Shown: positions 43,540-51,778 of the stretch, one piece after another
How positions within the stretch are numbered: the stretch's first letter is position 1
How the letters are laid out: the number at the start of each line of letters is the position of its first letter
From: Calditrichia bacterium
GTDB lineage: Bacteria; Calditrichota; Calditrichia; Calditrichales; J004
Assembly (NCBI GenBank): GCA_020635035.1
Contig: JACKAO010000001.1
Span: forward strand, 310,001-374,000
Direction: 5' to 3'
Length of the DNA: 64,000 nt
Program-made: the position numbers and the translations under genes
Notes under the pieces: model-generated
The model's database searches: none
Seen by the model: only the letters and a program-made list of their open reading frames with translations
Told to the model about the DNA's origin: nothing

Positions 43540-44424
43540 TTACTTTTCAGGTTTTGCAGCAAATTTCAAAGAAATTAAAATTCCAATTACAAAAGTAATA
43601 AGCGCCCCTGCCCCATTCAAATTAATTTCAAAACCAGGATAAATCTGGTAAAATGACCCAATTATTAATCCTAAAATAATAAACATGGTTTCTGCAGGAA
43701 ATTTTTTCAAAGCCCAATCCATAATTCTTGAAAATCCAAGAATGCCAATAACAACACCAATGCCTAATGCACCGATTATATATCCTCGTATCATAACTTC
43801 ACTGGAAAGACCATGTTCAATGAGCATTTTGGGTAAACCACTAAGCGCTTCTAAAACTGTCCAATAAGCGCCAAGTAAAATCAGGATAAATGAACCGCTT
43901 ACACCGGGAATTATCATTGCAGAAGAAGCAATTATGCCGCAAATAAAGAAATATATATAATCAAAAAAACTGAACTCGGTAAAAGAAATTGTGCCGGCTT
44001 GTGTCGTTTTATCTCCCTGCAGCATTGCTAAGATAACAACAACTGTAATTCCAAAAACTAAAACTAAAAAACGTGTTATATTTATTTTCATATCATGATG
44101 TGATTTTACAACTACAGGAATACTTCCAAGGATAAGTCCCATAAAAAAGTAAACAGTCATCAAAGGATAATTAGCATAAGCCCACGACAATATTCCAGCC
44201 AGGGCAATCACCGCAATGAGTGATCCACTGAAAAGAACGGTTAAAAATATTATATGCTGTTTCCGTTTGTTCTTATCGGTTATAAAGTTGCCTAATGCCT
44301 CCATCAACTGGCTGTAAATCCCAAAAACAACTGCTATTGTTCCTCCGCTTACTCCCGGGATAATATTGGCAACACCCATTGCAACCCCGACAAAGAATAA
44401 TCTTATTAATTGTTTCAGATTCAT
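43540..44424 (-). CDS. DUF368 membrane protein, polyprenyl-phosphate transporter-like (PopT family)
   Basis: A 294-residue polytopic protein with the two family repeats NIIPGVSGGTIAVVFG and MIIPGVSGSFILILLG, each in an inverted-repeat half. DUF368 members (PopT) have been shown to recycle undecaprenyl phosphate to the inner face of the membrane. I choose the ATG at 44424 because GGAG lies 6 bases before it; a TTG at 44451 lies inside pcm and lacks a site. Gene order GT2-pcm-DUF368 on the - strand suggests cotranscription, and the GT2 product may use the same lipid carrier. Confidence 0.87.
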   Translation of the reverse strand: MNLKQLIRLFFVGVAMGVANIIPGVSGGTIAVVFGIYSQLMEALGNFITDKNKRKQHIIFLTVLFSGSLIAVIALAGILSWAYANYPLMTVYFFMGLILGSIPVVVKSHHDMKINITRFLVLVFGITVVVILAMLQGDKTTQAGTISFTEFSFFDYIYFFICGIIASSAMIIPGVSGSFILILLGAYWTVLEALSGLPKMLIEHGLSSEVMIRGYIIGALGIGVVIGILGFSRIMDWALKKFPAETMFIILGLIIGSFYQIYPGFEINLNGAGALITFVIGILISLKFAAKPEK

Positions 44425-44444
44425 TTCTGCTCCATGACTATTTT

Positions 44445-45074
44445 CTACCAACCATCCTGACCTATCAAAGGGACGAAGGAAAGTTTTTCAATTTCAATTT
44501 TTTTAAATTCATTATCCTGCTTTATGAACATAGTTAGAATTTGCTGATTTCTATCACCAACAGGAATAAGTAGCTTACCCCCGTTTTTTAATTGATTCAT
44601 AAGGCTTTGTGGGGAAACAGGCGCACCTGCTGTAATTATTATTGAGTCATATGGTGCATAATTTTGCCAACCCAATGTTCCATCTCCTGCCCGAACAGCA
44701 AAATGATATTTTAATTCTCTAAGCACCGCTTCAGCCTTTTTAGCTAATGCGGGAATTCTCTCAATAGTGAAAACCTGTGCACCCATTTCAAGTAATACCG
44801 CTGCCTGATAACCTGATCCAGTACCAATTTCGAGTATTTTTTCATTTTTTTGAACATTCAATGATTGAGACATTAAGGCCACTGTATATGGATGCGAAAT
44901 AGTCTGTTCAAATCCAATCGGTAAAGCTTTCTCATCGTAAGCTTGAAACTCAACACCCATAGCAACAAATTTGTGTCGTGGAACCGTATTCATTGCTTTA
45001 AGGACTAACTCATCACTTATTCCTTTTTCCCGAAGCCGGGCAATCATTTTTTCTCTTTGTTTGGTATAAACCAT
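44445..45074 (-). CDS. pcm: Protein-L-isoaspartate O-methyltransferase
   Basis: A 209-residue SAM-dependent methyltransferase that repairs isoaspartyl residues in aged proteins. VPRHKFV, ALPIGFEQTISHPYTVALM and the SAM loop LEIGTGSGYQAAVL are typical, as is the post-motif PYDSIIITAGAP. Its start overlaps the GT2 gene by 31 bases, so the two are cotranscribed. All motifs appear intact. Confidence 0.94.
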   Translation of the reverse strand: MVYTKQREKMIARLREKGISDELVLKAMNTVPRHKFVAMGVEFQAYDEKALPIGFEQTISHPYTVALMSQSLNVQKNEKILEIGTGSGYQAAVLLEMGAQVFTIERIPALAKKAEAVLRELKYHFAVRAGDGTLGWQNYAPYDSIIITAGAPVSPQSLMNQLKNGGKLLIPVGDRNQQILTMFIKQDNEFKKIEIEKLSFVPLIGQDGW

Positions 45075-45763
45075 TTTTTACGAACCTCTTTAATCACCAA
45101 TTTTAAAAATTTAAGTGAATCATAAAAATGTTTGATATTTGATCCATGTTTGTTGTAAACAGTTGGAATTGGTATAAATTCAATTTTAATATTTTTTTCA
45201 GAACAACGTATTAAGAATTCACTTTCCAATTGAAAACCATTTTCATATAAGGGCATATCTTTAATTACAGATCTGTGAATCAATCGGTAGCCACACTGAC
45301 TATCTTTAAGTTTTTGCTTGCATAGCACGCTTAATATATAAGACGTGATTTTATTTGAAAGAAATCTGGCAAAAGGCATTTTTCCAATACTGATATCACG
45401 TAACCCAATTTCAACTAAATTTCCGGATTCCTTTGCAATGGATTTAAAATCCTTTATAGAATTTGGTGAATGCTGAAGATCGGCATCCATACATAATATA
45501 TATTCTGATGTAAGGTTTTTTAAAAAAGAATCAAATCCTGTCCGCAGAGCATAGCCCTTCCCCATGTTTTTACCAGTCTTATGGAGATTAATATTATATT
45601 TACAAATCTTTTTAACAGTACCATCCGTAGACCCGTCATCAACAACGATAATTGCATCAGGTTTATCATGATCATCGAGATTCAACAATTCATTCAAAAG
45701 TAGCGGTAGAGAATCCTGAGCATTAAATACTGGAATTAAAATGGAATAACTGGGATTACTCAT
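45044..45763 (-). CDS. GT2 glycosyltransferase, dolichyl-phosphate-mannose synthase-like
   Basis: A 239-residue family-2 glycosyltransferase without membrane helices. PVFNAQDSLPLLL begins the GT-A fold; VVDDGSTDGT holds the nucleotide-sugar site, CMDADLQHS the DxD metal site, and DSQCGYRL with GFQLESEFL is typical of enzymes that load a sugar onto polyprenyl phosphate (DPM1, ALG5, GtrB). Donor sugar and acceptor are not readable. It is the first gene of the GT2-pcm-DUF368 group and overlaps pcm by 31 bases. A terminator separates it from the upstream tRNA. Confidence 0.84.
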   Translation of the reverse strand: MSNPSYSILIPVFNAQDSLPLLLNELLNLDDHDKPDAIIVVDDGSTDGTVKKICKYNINLHKTGKNMGKGYALRTGFDSFLKNLTSEYILCMDADLQHSPNSIKDFKSIAKESGNLVEIGLRDISIGKMPFARFLSNKITSYILSVLCKQKLKDSQCGYRLIHRSVIKDMPLYENGFQLESEFLIRCSEKNIKIEFIPIPTVYNKHGSNIKHFYDSLKFLKLVIKEVRKKWFIPNKEKK

Positions 45764-45792
45764 AATGTGTCAATTTTCCAGTTGGAAGGCAT

Positions 45793-45815
45793 AAAAAAAG
45801 GGGATTAAAATCCCC
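45793..45815 (-). terminator. Rho-independent terminator between tRNA-Pro(GGG) and the GT2 gene
   Basis: On the - strand, GGGGAT/ATCCCC with a TTTA loop is followed by seven T residues. It ends the transcript of the upstream tRNA. Confidence 0.9.
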
Positions 45816-45822
45816 AAACATG

Positions 45823-45896
45823 TCGGAGCGACAGGATTTGAACCTGCGACCCCTTGAACCCCATTCAAGTGCGCTACCGGGCTGCGCCACGCTCCG
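45823..45896 (-). tRNA. tRNA-Pro (anticodon GGG)
   Basis: A 74-base cloverleaf on the - strand: acceptor CGGAGCG/CGCTCCG, anticodon stem CTTGA/TCAAG with loop ATGGGGT (anticodon GGG, reading CCC/CCT), T-arm GCAGG TTCAAAT CCTGT, discriminator A. CCA is not encoded. It is the second proline tRNA within 2.5 kb. Confidence 0.95.
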
Positions 45897-45947
45897 AAAA
45901 ATTGGAAATTAGCTTTTCAATTGATAAAAATCAAATAAAGACATTGC

Positions 45948-46331
45948 TTATTCTGCTAAAATTTTCTTTATTTTTTCCAGTTTTTCTATGAGCTGCAAAC
46001 TACTCAGGCTTGATTTAATATTTTTAAAAGATTGCTGATCGTTTGTTTCCTTTTCTTCTGATATTGAACGGTCATCATCGTTTGGAAAAGGAAACTTGGA
46101 TTTCAAAAATTGGTTAGCTCCTTTTATCGTATAGCCCTGGTTGTATAATAAATCTTTTATTGTACCTATTAATTCTATTTCATGCCGGTTATAGCGTCTG
46201 CTGCCACCTGGAGTTGTTCGAGGTGTCAATACATCAATAACAGTTTCCCAGTAGCGAAGCGTTGACTGTGCAATTCCTGTCATTTCAGAAACCTGGCCAA
46301 TAGAGTAAGATATATTCTCGATATTCAACAT
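45948..46331 (-). CDS. MerR-family transcriptional regulator
   Basis: A 127-residue protein with an N-terminal winged-helix of MerR type (YSIGQVSEMTGIAQSTLRYWE, then TPGGSRRYNRHEIELIGTIKDLL, residues about 8-75). The remainder is Asp/Glu/Ser-rich and ends in a short coiled coil; no effector-binding cysteines are seen, so it is not a metal sensor. Similar stand-alone regulators occur in FCB-group genomes. It lies 70 bases after the DUF58 gene and just before tRNA-Pro. Target genes are unknown. Confidence 0.88.
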   Translation of the reverse strand: MLNIENISYSIGQVSEMTGIAQSTLRYWETVIDVLTPRTTPGGSRRYNRHEIELIGTIKDLLYNQGYTIKGANQFLKSKFPFPNDDDRSISEEKETNDQQSFKNIKSSLSSLQLIEKLEKIKKILAE

Positions 46332-46401
46332 ATTTTTATCTAAAGTAGCACTTAATATTATCTTAAATATAAGTTTAGATTTAAAATGATGAAACTAAAA
46401 G

Positions 46402-47301
46402 TTAGTAAAGTTTTGATCTTTTAATAAGGTATTCTGATAAAACCGATTCAATCGCTTCAGATGTAGTAACAGGTATATAGTCAATAAAATTTTCATGAAA
46501 TCTGGATTTAAAAAATTGGCAATGTTCGTCAAATCGCTTTAAATATTCATCCCTTATAAATCTTGAATCAGCTTTTATTTTTTGATTAGATTCAAGATCT
46601 TCAAAAATATACTCACCTTTAAATCTGAAATTTTTTTCATCTTCATCAATGATATGAAAAACCAGTATTTCATGTTTGTTATAACGCAAATGTCTCATTC
46701 CGGACAAAATTTTCTCAGCATTATCTATTAAATCAGAGATTACTATTATCAAACCGCGTTTTTTTATTCTGTCTGCAATAGTGTGCAGTGCCGTTGTGAT
46801 GTCGGTATCTTTTCCTGGATTAACGGTGTTAAGAGCACTGACAATTTCCCTGATGTACACAGGAACTGATTTTGCCGGAAGATTGGTTTTTATAGAATCA
46901 TCAAAAAGCAATAAGCCAGTGGCATCGCGTTGTTTTAACATCAAATATGCTAAAGAAGCTGTTAATATACTTGCATATTGAAGTTTACTTACGCCGGCAC
47001 CAGCATAGGTCATAGAATTTGATACATCCAGAAGAAGATAACATCTCAGGTTAGTTTCTTCTTCAAATTGTTTAATATAATAGCGGTCGGATCTGGCAAA
47101 AACCTTCCAATCAACATATCTTAAACTATCTCCCTGCATGTAAGGTCTGTGCTGACTAAATTCAACGCTAAATCCATGAAAAGGGCTTTTATGTAAGCCA
47201 GTTATGAAACCTTCAACAATCATTTTTGCAAGGAATTCAAGATTATTTATTCCTGAGAGAATTTCTGGCTGGAGATAATTTTTTAATTCTTCATTTGTCA
47301 T
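46402..47301 (-). CDS. DUF58-domain protein with vWA-like region
   Basis: A 299-residue DUF58 protein: HKSPFHGFSVEFSQHRPYMQGDS and the hallmark DSLRYVDWKVFARSD, followed by a von Willebrand A-like fold with LLLDVSNSM (MIDAS-like) and GLIIVISDLID. No membrane helices. DUF58 genes usually follow a MoxR ATPase gene in Bat-type loci; here MoxR is absent from the window and only a small cysteine protein is upstream (4 bases away). Function is unknown; a MoxR partner elsewhere is likely. Confidence 0.87.
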   Translation of the reverse strand: MTNEELKNYLQPEILSGINNLEFLAKMIVEGFITGLHKSPFHGFSVEFSQHRPYMQGDSLRYVDWKVFARSDRYYIKQFEEETNLRCYLLLDVSNSMTYAGAGVSKLQYASILTASLAYLMLKQRDATGLLLFDDSIKTNLPAKSVPVYIREIVSALNTVNPGKDTDITTALHTIADRIKKRGLIIVISDLIDNAEKILSGMRHLRYNKHEILVFHIIDEDEKNFRFKGEYIFEDLESNQKIKADSRFIRDEYLKRFDEHCQFFKSRFHENFIDYIPVTTSEAIESVLSEYLIKRSKLY

Positions 47302-47305
47302 GAAA

Positions 47306-47656
47306 TCATTTTGAATTTGATGTTGAAGATTCTAATTGGAAATTAATACAAGAGTCATTCAAATGGACTCCGGTCTGGGTAAGTCTGCACCGATAAAAAA
47401 ACATATCCTGTTGCGCATCACTAATTTCAATAAAACTCTGTCGGAAAACGCAATTTTGGCATGTTTTGTATGTGTTGTTTGCAATAATCTCTTTTGTGAG
47501 ATTTTGATATGTAATTTTTTTCCTGGTATTTTTTAATTCACTGACGAGTACAGACATTCCTTTCATTAACCTTTTAATTACAAATAATGCAAATATTTGA
47601 ATAAAGAGAAGAAATAATAAAATTGCGATAAAGAGTATTGACGAGTCTTCCTGCAT
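47306..47656 (-). CDS. Small membrane-anchored cysteine-containing protein
   Basis: A 116-residue protein with an N-terminal membrane helix (about 7-26, ILFIAILLFLLFIQIFALFV), a basic helix and a C-terminal domain with four cysteines: CQNC pair, then FFYRC and DSC. Such spacing could bind zinc or iron-sulfur. It is not secreted, as the hydrophobic segment has no cleavage or lipobox site. It is coupled to the DUF58 gene by a 4-base gap. I know no family for it. Confidence 0.65.
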   Translation of the reverse strand: MQEDSSILFIAILLFLLFIQIFALFVIKRLMKGMSVLVSELKNTRKKITYQNLTKEIIANNTYKTCQNCVFRQSFIEISDAQQDMFFYRCRLTQTGVHLNDSCINFQLESSTSNSK

Positions 47657-47727
47657 ATTAGAAAACCATTATATTGTTTGATCATGGAATTTTAATCTAA
47701 TACATAAGCAGATATTTTTTGTTCCTG

Positions 47728-48621
47728 TTATAAATCAATGTTGTTTTGTTTTGCACATGCATGTATTGTATTATGCATTAACATACTGATTGTCATTACA
47801 CCAACACCGCCAGGTACAGGGGTAATCGCACTGCTCATTTCAAATAATCCGTTATAATCAACATCTCCAACAATTCGGTATCCTTTTTCAGTTGATGCAT
47901 CTTCTACCCTGTTTATACCGACATCGATAATAACAACATCTTCTTTAACCATGTCCGGTTTTAAAAAGGCAGGCTGACCAATAGCTGCAATGACGATATC
48001 AGCATTCTTTGTATAGCGCTGCAAATCTTTTGTCCTGCTATGAACGATAGAAACTGTAGCATTTGCATGTTCTGATTTTTGAATGAGAATATTTGCCATA
48101 GGTTTACCAACGATATTACTTCTTCCAATTACAACGACATCTTTTCCGGAAGTCTCAATTTTATAAAATTTAAGTATTTCGATGATACCAGCCGGAGTAC
48201 ATGGCAATAAATAGGGACTACCAATACTTAGCAAACCAACATTTCTTGGATGGAAGCAATCAACATCTTTTAAATGGTTTATACTTTCGATTACTTTTGC
48301 TTCATTGATTTGTTTGGGCAAAGGTAACTGTACCAGAATACCATTATATCTGTCATCATTATTTAGTTCATCTATTAGATTCAATAGCTCAGTTTCACTT
48401 GTTTCTGCAGGAAGATGATATGTTTTTGAGAGTATTCCCATTTTTTCACACATTCTCCCTTTGCTGCGAACATACACAGCAGACGCAGGATCGTCACCAA
48501 CTAAAACAACAACAAGACCAGGATTAAAACCTTTCTCTTTTAAAATTTCAATCTTTTCAATTGTCTGCTGATTTACAAACTCAGCAACTGCTTTACCAGC
48601 TAATATTTTTGATCCCTGCAT
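47728..48621 (-). CDS. folD: Methylenetetrahydrofolate dehydrogenase/cyclohydrolase
   Basis: Bifunctional C1-folate enzyme of 297 residues. The SAVYVRSKGRMCEK substrate stretch, GILVQLPLPKQIN, the NADP-binding VVIGRSNIVGKPMANIL and GDVDYNGLFEMSSAITPVPGGVG complete the family. I prefer the ATG at 48621 because GAGAG lies 6 bases upstream; the ATG at 48627 directly abuts it. The gene begins within the end of ymdB (overlap 29 bases), and it probably ends this transcript. Confidence 0.95.
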   Translation of the reverse strand: MQGSKILAGKAVAEFVNQQTIEKIEILKEKGFNPGLVVVLVGDDPASAVYVRSKGRMCEKMGILSKTYHLPAETSETELLNLIDELNNDDRYNGILVQLPLPKQINEAKVIESINHLKDVDCFHPRNVGLLSIGSPYLLPCTPAGIIEILKFYKIETSGKDVVVIGRSNIVGKPMANILIQKSEHANATVSIVHSRTKDLQRYTKNADIVIAAIGQPAFLKPDMVKEDVVIIDVGINRVEDASTEKGYRIVGDVDYNGLFEMSSAITPVPGGVGVMTISMLMHNTIHACAKQNNIDL

Positions 48622-49408
48622 ATTCATCTCTCGAAAAATTTAAACGTTTTATATCTATTGCTTTTCCGCTGTTTTCATTTACAGATATAACAACACCATT
48701 AATTCTTAGGTTACCCGTAGCCAATTTAAAAAACTTAGGTATCTGTGTTGTAAATCTTTTTATTGCATTATCAACATCCATCCCAATAACACTGTTAAAA
48801 GAGCCAGTCATTCCAACATCTGTTATGTAAGCTGTCCCTTTAGGCAGAATTCTTTCATCCGCTGTCTGCACATGAGTATGTGTGCCAACAACGGCAGAAA
48901 CTTTTCCATCAAGATACCATCCTAATGCTTGTTTTTCCGCACTTGCTTCCGCATGAAAATCTATAAAAATAAGTGAAGTTTGTTTTTTTAATTCGTTAAC
49001 AATGTCAAGGCTTGTTTTAAAAGGGCAATCAATTGGAGGAAGAAAACTTCTTCCTTGCAGATTTATAACACCTAGCTTAACGTTTTTTTCATTTTTATGC
49101 AGAAGAAATCCTTTACCGGGGTTTTCTGGTGGATAATTGGCGGGTCTTAATGTCTTATACTGATCGTTTTGAAGGACATTGATGCTGTTCTTTTGCCAGA
49201 TATGATTTCCACCCGTTATCACATCTACGCCAGCCTGTAAAAGCTTTTGAGCCTGTTTTTCAGCTATTCCCTTTCCTGCATCGGAATTTTCTCCGTTTAC
49301 TATACAGAAATCAGCATGTATATCTCTTTTTAATAATGGAATAAAATCAGTACTCAGATTTAATCCATCATGACCTACAATATCACCAATAAATAAAATT
49401 CGTATCAT
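48593..49408 (-). CDS. ymdB: YmdB-type metallophosphoesterase (TIGR00282 family)
   Basis: A 271-residue calcineurin-like phosphodiesterase. Metal-site residues are intact: GDIVG (Asp9), NGENSDAGKGI, TGGNHIW, DFHAEASAEK and GTHTHVQTADE. In Bacillus, YmdB hydrolyses 2',3'-cAMP and lies next to rny, as here, where its ATG overlaps the rny stop by one base. The intact active site contrasts with the degenerate HD site of the neighbouring RNase Y homologue. Confidence 0.92.
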   Translation of the reverse strand: MIRILFIGDIVGHDGLNLSTDFIPLLKRDIHADFCIVNGENSDAGKGIAEKQAQKLLQAGVDVITGGNHIWQKNSINVLQNDQYKTLRPANYPPENPGKGFLLHKNEKNVKLGVINLQGRSFLPPIDCPFKTSLDIVNELKKQTSLIFIDFHAEASAEKQALGWYLDGKVSAVVGTHTHVQTADERILPKGTAYITDVGMTGSFNSVIGMDVDNAIKRFTTQIPKFFKLATGNLRINGVVISVNENSGKAIDIKRLNFSRDEYAGIKNISW

Positions 49409-50964
49409 TAGGCGTAATCAACAGATCTGAATTCTCGGATAACATTTACCTTGACGGTATTGTTTGAATCAACAACGGTTTTGATTTTTTTAGCAATATC
49501 TGTGGCAAGCTGAAGGCTCATGGCATCGTCTGCTTTATTATGGTCAATTATTATTCTGATTTCTTTTCCAGCCTGAATCGCATATGCATTTTTAACTCCT
49601 TCGAAGGAATCAGCAATCTCTTCCAGTGAGTTAAGACGCTTTACATAGTTTTCAATAACATCACGACGGGCACCGGGACGTTTTCTGCTTATTTCATCCG
49701 CTATTTGTAAGATCATAGGTATAGGAGAATTCGCTTCAGCTTTATTGGTAAAAGCAAGAATAGCATTTAAAACAACCGGGTGCTCACCAAACTTTTTAAT
49801 AAATTCATGCCCTACTTTTGAATAATCAGATTCATTCGCTTTAGTGATAACCAGTCCAATTTTATGAAGAATGCCTGCACGTCGAGCTAAAATAGCATCT
49901 AAGCCGAGTTCTGCAGCAAGGATTCCGGCCAGCTCTGCAACTTCCTGGCAATGCTGTAAAACATTCTGTCCATAACTGGAGCGATATTTTAAACGCCCCA
50001 AGGTACTGACTATATCCTTGTGCATACCATGGATACCTATTTCGTGAAGCGTCTGTTCTCCGATTTCTTCAAAATGTTCTTCCATTTCCTGTAGAATCTT
50101 TTCATATGTTTCTTCTATACGCCCGGGATGTATTCTGCCATCGCTTACCAAACGTTCCATGGTCAGCTTTGCCAATTCTCTGCGATATGGGTCAAAGGCA
50201 CTAAGTAATACTGCTTCCGGTGTATCATCAACAATTACATCAACGCCTGTTACAACTTCAAATGCTCGTATATTACGGCCTTCTTTTCCAATAATACGAC
50301 CTTTCATATCATCAGAAGGTAATGAAACTGTAGAAACTGTAGACTCAATGGTATGGGTTGATACGATTTGCTCCATTGCGGATAATATTATACGTTTTGC
50401 TTCTTCGTTGGCCTGTTCCTGAGCATCCTTGGTAATTTGATGCACTGTATGCGCCGCTTCTTTTTTAGCCTCTTCGATAAGATTGTCCATTAACAGTTTT
50501 TTAGCTTCTTCAGTAGTCAGGCCAGAAATTGCTTCAAGCTTTTTGTTTGCTTCTTCTATTGATTCATCCAGCTTTTTTTGACGGATATTTAGAAGGTTTT
50601 CTTTATTTTTTAATTCACGTTCACTTATAAACAGATCACGTTCTTTTTTAGAAACCAAATCTGCTTTGCGATCAATGTTATTATCCTTATTTACTAATTC
50701 ATTCTCAAAAGATTTAAGAGAGTTTTTCTTTGATCTGTATTCCTCTTCGAGTTGTTGTTTCTGTTGATAAATCTCTTCATTCGCTTCTAAAATTTTTTCT
50801 TTTTTCAGATTTTCAACATCAGACTTTGCATCTGCAATAATGGCTTCAGATTTTTTCTTTGCAGTTGAAAGACTTCGTTTTCCTGCTATTGAGTTTAAAA
50901 ACCATCCTGCTGAAAAGGAAATTAATATGAAAAACAGAAGTATACTTGCATCTACGAGCGTCAT
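49408..50964 (-). CDS. rny: Ribonuclease Y homologue with degenerate HD catalytic site
   Basis: A 518-residue protein with the full RNase Y layout: N-terminal membrane helix (about 5-25), long coiled coil (30-200), KH domain with GRIIGKEGRNIRAFE (222-236), and HD domain (330-450). The HD pair at LHDIGK in the family reads LHKIG here (His367-Lys368), the GSH histidine is Tyr381, and the second HH pair is Phe405-Thr406; His338 and Asp423 remain. The KH core and the RPGAR and FAIQAGRE-like motifs (YAIQAGKEIR) are kept. Endonuclease activity is therefore doubtful, though membrane and RNA-binding roles could remain. Ribosome-binding site GGAGG lies before the ATG. Confidence 0.9.
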   Translation of the reverse strand: MTLVDASILLFFILISFSAGWFLNSIAGKRSLSTAKKKSEAIIADAKSDVENLKKEKILEANEEIYQQKQQLEEEYRSKKNSLKSFENELVNKDNNIDRKADLVSKKERDLFISERELKNKENLLNIRQKKLDESIEEANKKLEAISGLTTEEAKKLLMDNLIEEAKKEAAHTVHQITKDAQEQANEEAKRIILSAMEQIVSTHTIESTVSTVSLPSDDMKGRIIGKEGRNIRAFEVVTGVDVIVDDTPEAVLLSAFDPYRRELAKLTMERLVSDGRIHPGRIEETYEKILQEMEEHFEEIGEQTLHEIGIHGMHKDIVSTLGRLKYRSSYGQNVLQHCQEVAELAGILAAELGLDAILARRAGILHKIGLVITKANESDYSKVGHEFIKKFGEHPVVLNAILAFTNKAEANSPIPMILQIADEISRKRPGARRDVIENYVKRLNSLEEIADSFEGVKNAYAIQAGKEIRIIIDHNKADDAMSLQLATDIAKKIKTVVDSNNTVKVNVIREFRSVDYA

Positions 50965-50988
50965 TTTTCCTCCGGCTAACTACTCCCT

Positions 50989-51160
50989 AAAAAAAAACCC
51001 CGTACCTATAAACCTAATAGTATGGGACCTGGCTGCGTTATTATGGGCACCTCCTGAATGTTTCATGCTTCCTCATTTAAGTGGCTTGCAATACTCACAT
51101 CCAGAGTCAGTTCCCTGCGCTCATAGTGTTGGTCCATTTATTAGATTTAGATACAGGGTA
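50989..51160 (-). ncRNA. ssrS: 6S RNA (SsrS-like)
   Basis: About 170 bases on the - strand between zapA and rny form one long hairpin. The 5' arm (from about 51159, starting ACCCTGTATC) pairs over about 27 bp with the 3' arm (ending near 50997 in TACGGGGT) with a few bulges. A large, mostly unpaired central region with a terminal hairpin follows, and a run of nine U residues ends the RNA. This closing-stem/bubble layout, the size, and the position directly after zapA (as in gamma-proteobacteria zapA-ssrS) all fit 6S RNA, the sigma-70 RNA polymerase regulator. Exact ends are estimates. Confidence 0.78.
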
Positions 51161-51184
51161 ATATCTAATAAAATCTATATCTTT

Positions 51185-51472
51185 TTACTCTTCTAATAGC
51201 TCCGTAATTGAATGGTTCATTTTTCTCGCTTCTTCATTAATCTGATTTAAAAGCTTTTTTCTGTATTCTCGTTCATCAAACAGTTCTTCAGTTATATTCA
51301 AAGCTGCTAAAATTGCAAGTCGTGCTGTTGATTTCATGTTTTGCGATCTGTCAATTTCCCGCATTTTTTCATCAAGATACAGAGCGATGCTCTTTACAAA
51401 ATTATCATCATCTTCAGAAACAAGAGTATATTGAGAACCAAATATATTTACGTTTATTTGTCCGGGAGCCAT
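51185..51472 (-). CDS. zapA: Cell division protein ZapA
   Basis: A 95-residue ZapA, which bundles FtsZ filaments. INVNIFGSQYTLVSE starts the first domain, LYLDEKMREID and AILAALNITEELFDERE the middle, and the C-terminus forms the coiled-coil dimer. I take the ATG at 51472; the TTG at 51484 adds four residues without a better ribosome-binding site. The gene upstream encodes a coiled-coil protein and the 6S-like RNA lies 24 bases downstream. Confidence 0.88.
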   Translation of the reverse strand: MAPGQINVNIFGSQYTLVSEDDDNFVKSIALYLDEKMREIDRSQNMKSTARLAILAALNITEELFDEREYRKKLLNQINEEARKMNHSITELLEE

Positions 51473-51487
51473 TAAAGCATCCAATTA

Positions 51488-51778
51488 TTATTCAACACTA
51501 TGATTTTGGGCAACATCACTTCTAACGAGATTTATAAGCTCATCCAAACGTGCCCGGGCCTGTTTATTTTTTAAACTGAGCTGGTTATTTTCTTCTTTTA
51601 ATTTATTTATTTCTTTTAAATATTCTTCGTCTGTTTTAGATTTTTCTGTTGGATTATTTATTATTTTTAATTCAAGGTTTTCTTTTTTTAAACGGTGATT
51701 TTCCTGCCTTAATTGTCTTACTTTTAATTCAAGTTCTTTAAATAGTTCCTGTAACTTATCGAATTGATCCAACCGCAT
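51488..51778 (-). CDS. Short coiled-coil protein, possibly ZapB-like
   Basis: A 96-residue protein that is almost wholly coiled coil (DQFDKLQELFKELELKVRQL, then EEYLKEINKLKEENNQLSL), with no membrane helix. Its ATG overlaps the pheT stop by one base, and zapA follows after 3 to 15 bases. A ZapB-like Z-ring role is a reasonable guess from length, coiled-coil nature and linkage to zapA, but sequence alone does not prove it. Confidence 0.7.
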   Translation of the reverse strand: MRLDQFDKLQELFKELELKVRQLRQENHRLKKENLELKIINNPTEKSKTDEEYLKEINKLKEENNQLSLKNKQARARLDELINLVRSDVAQNHSVE

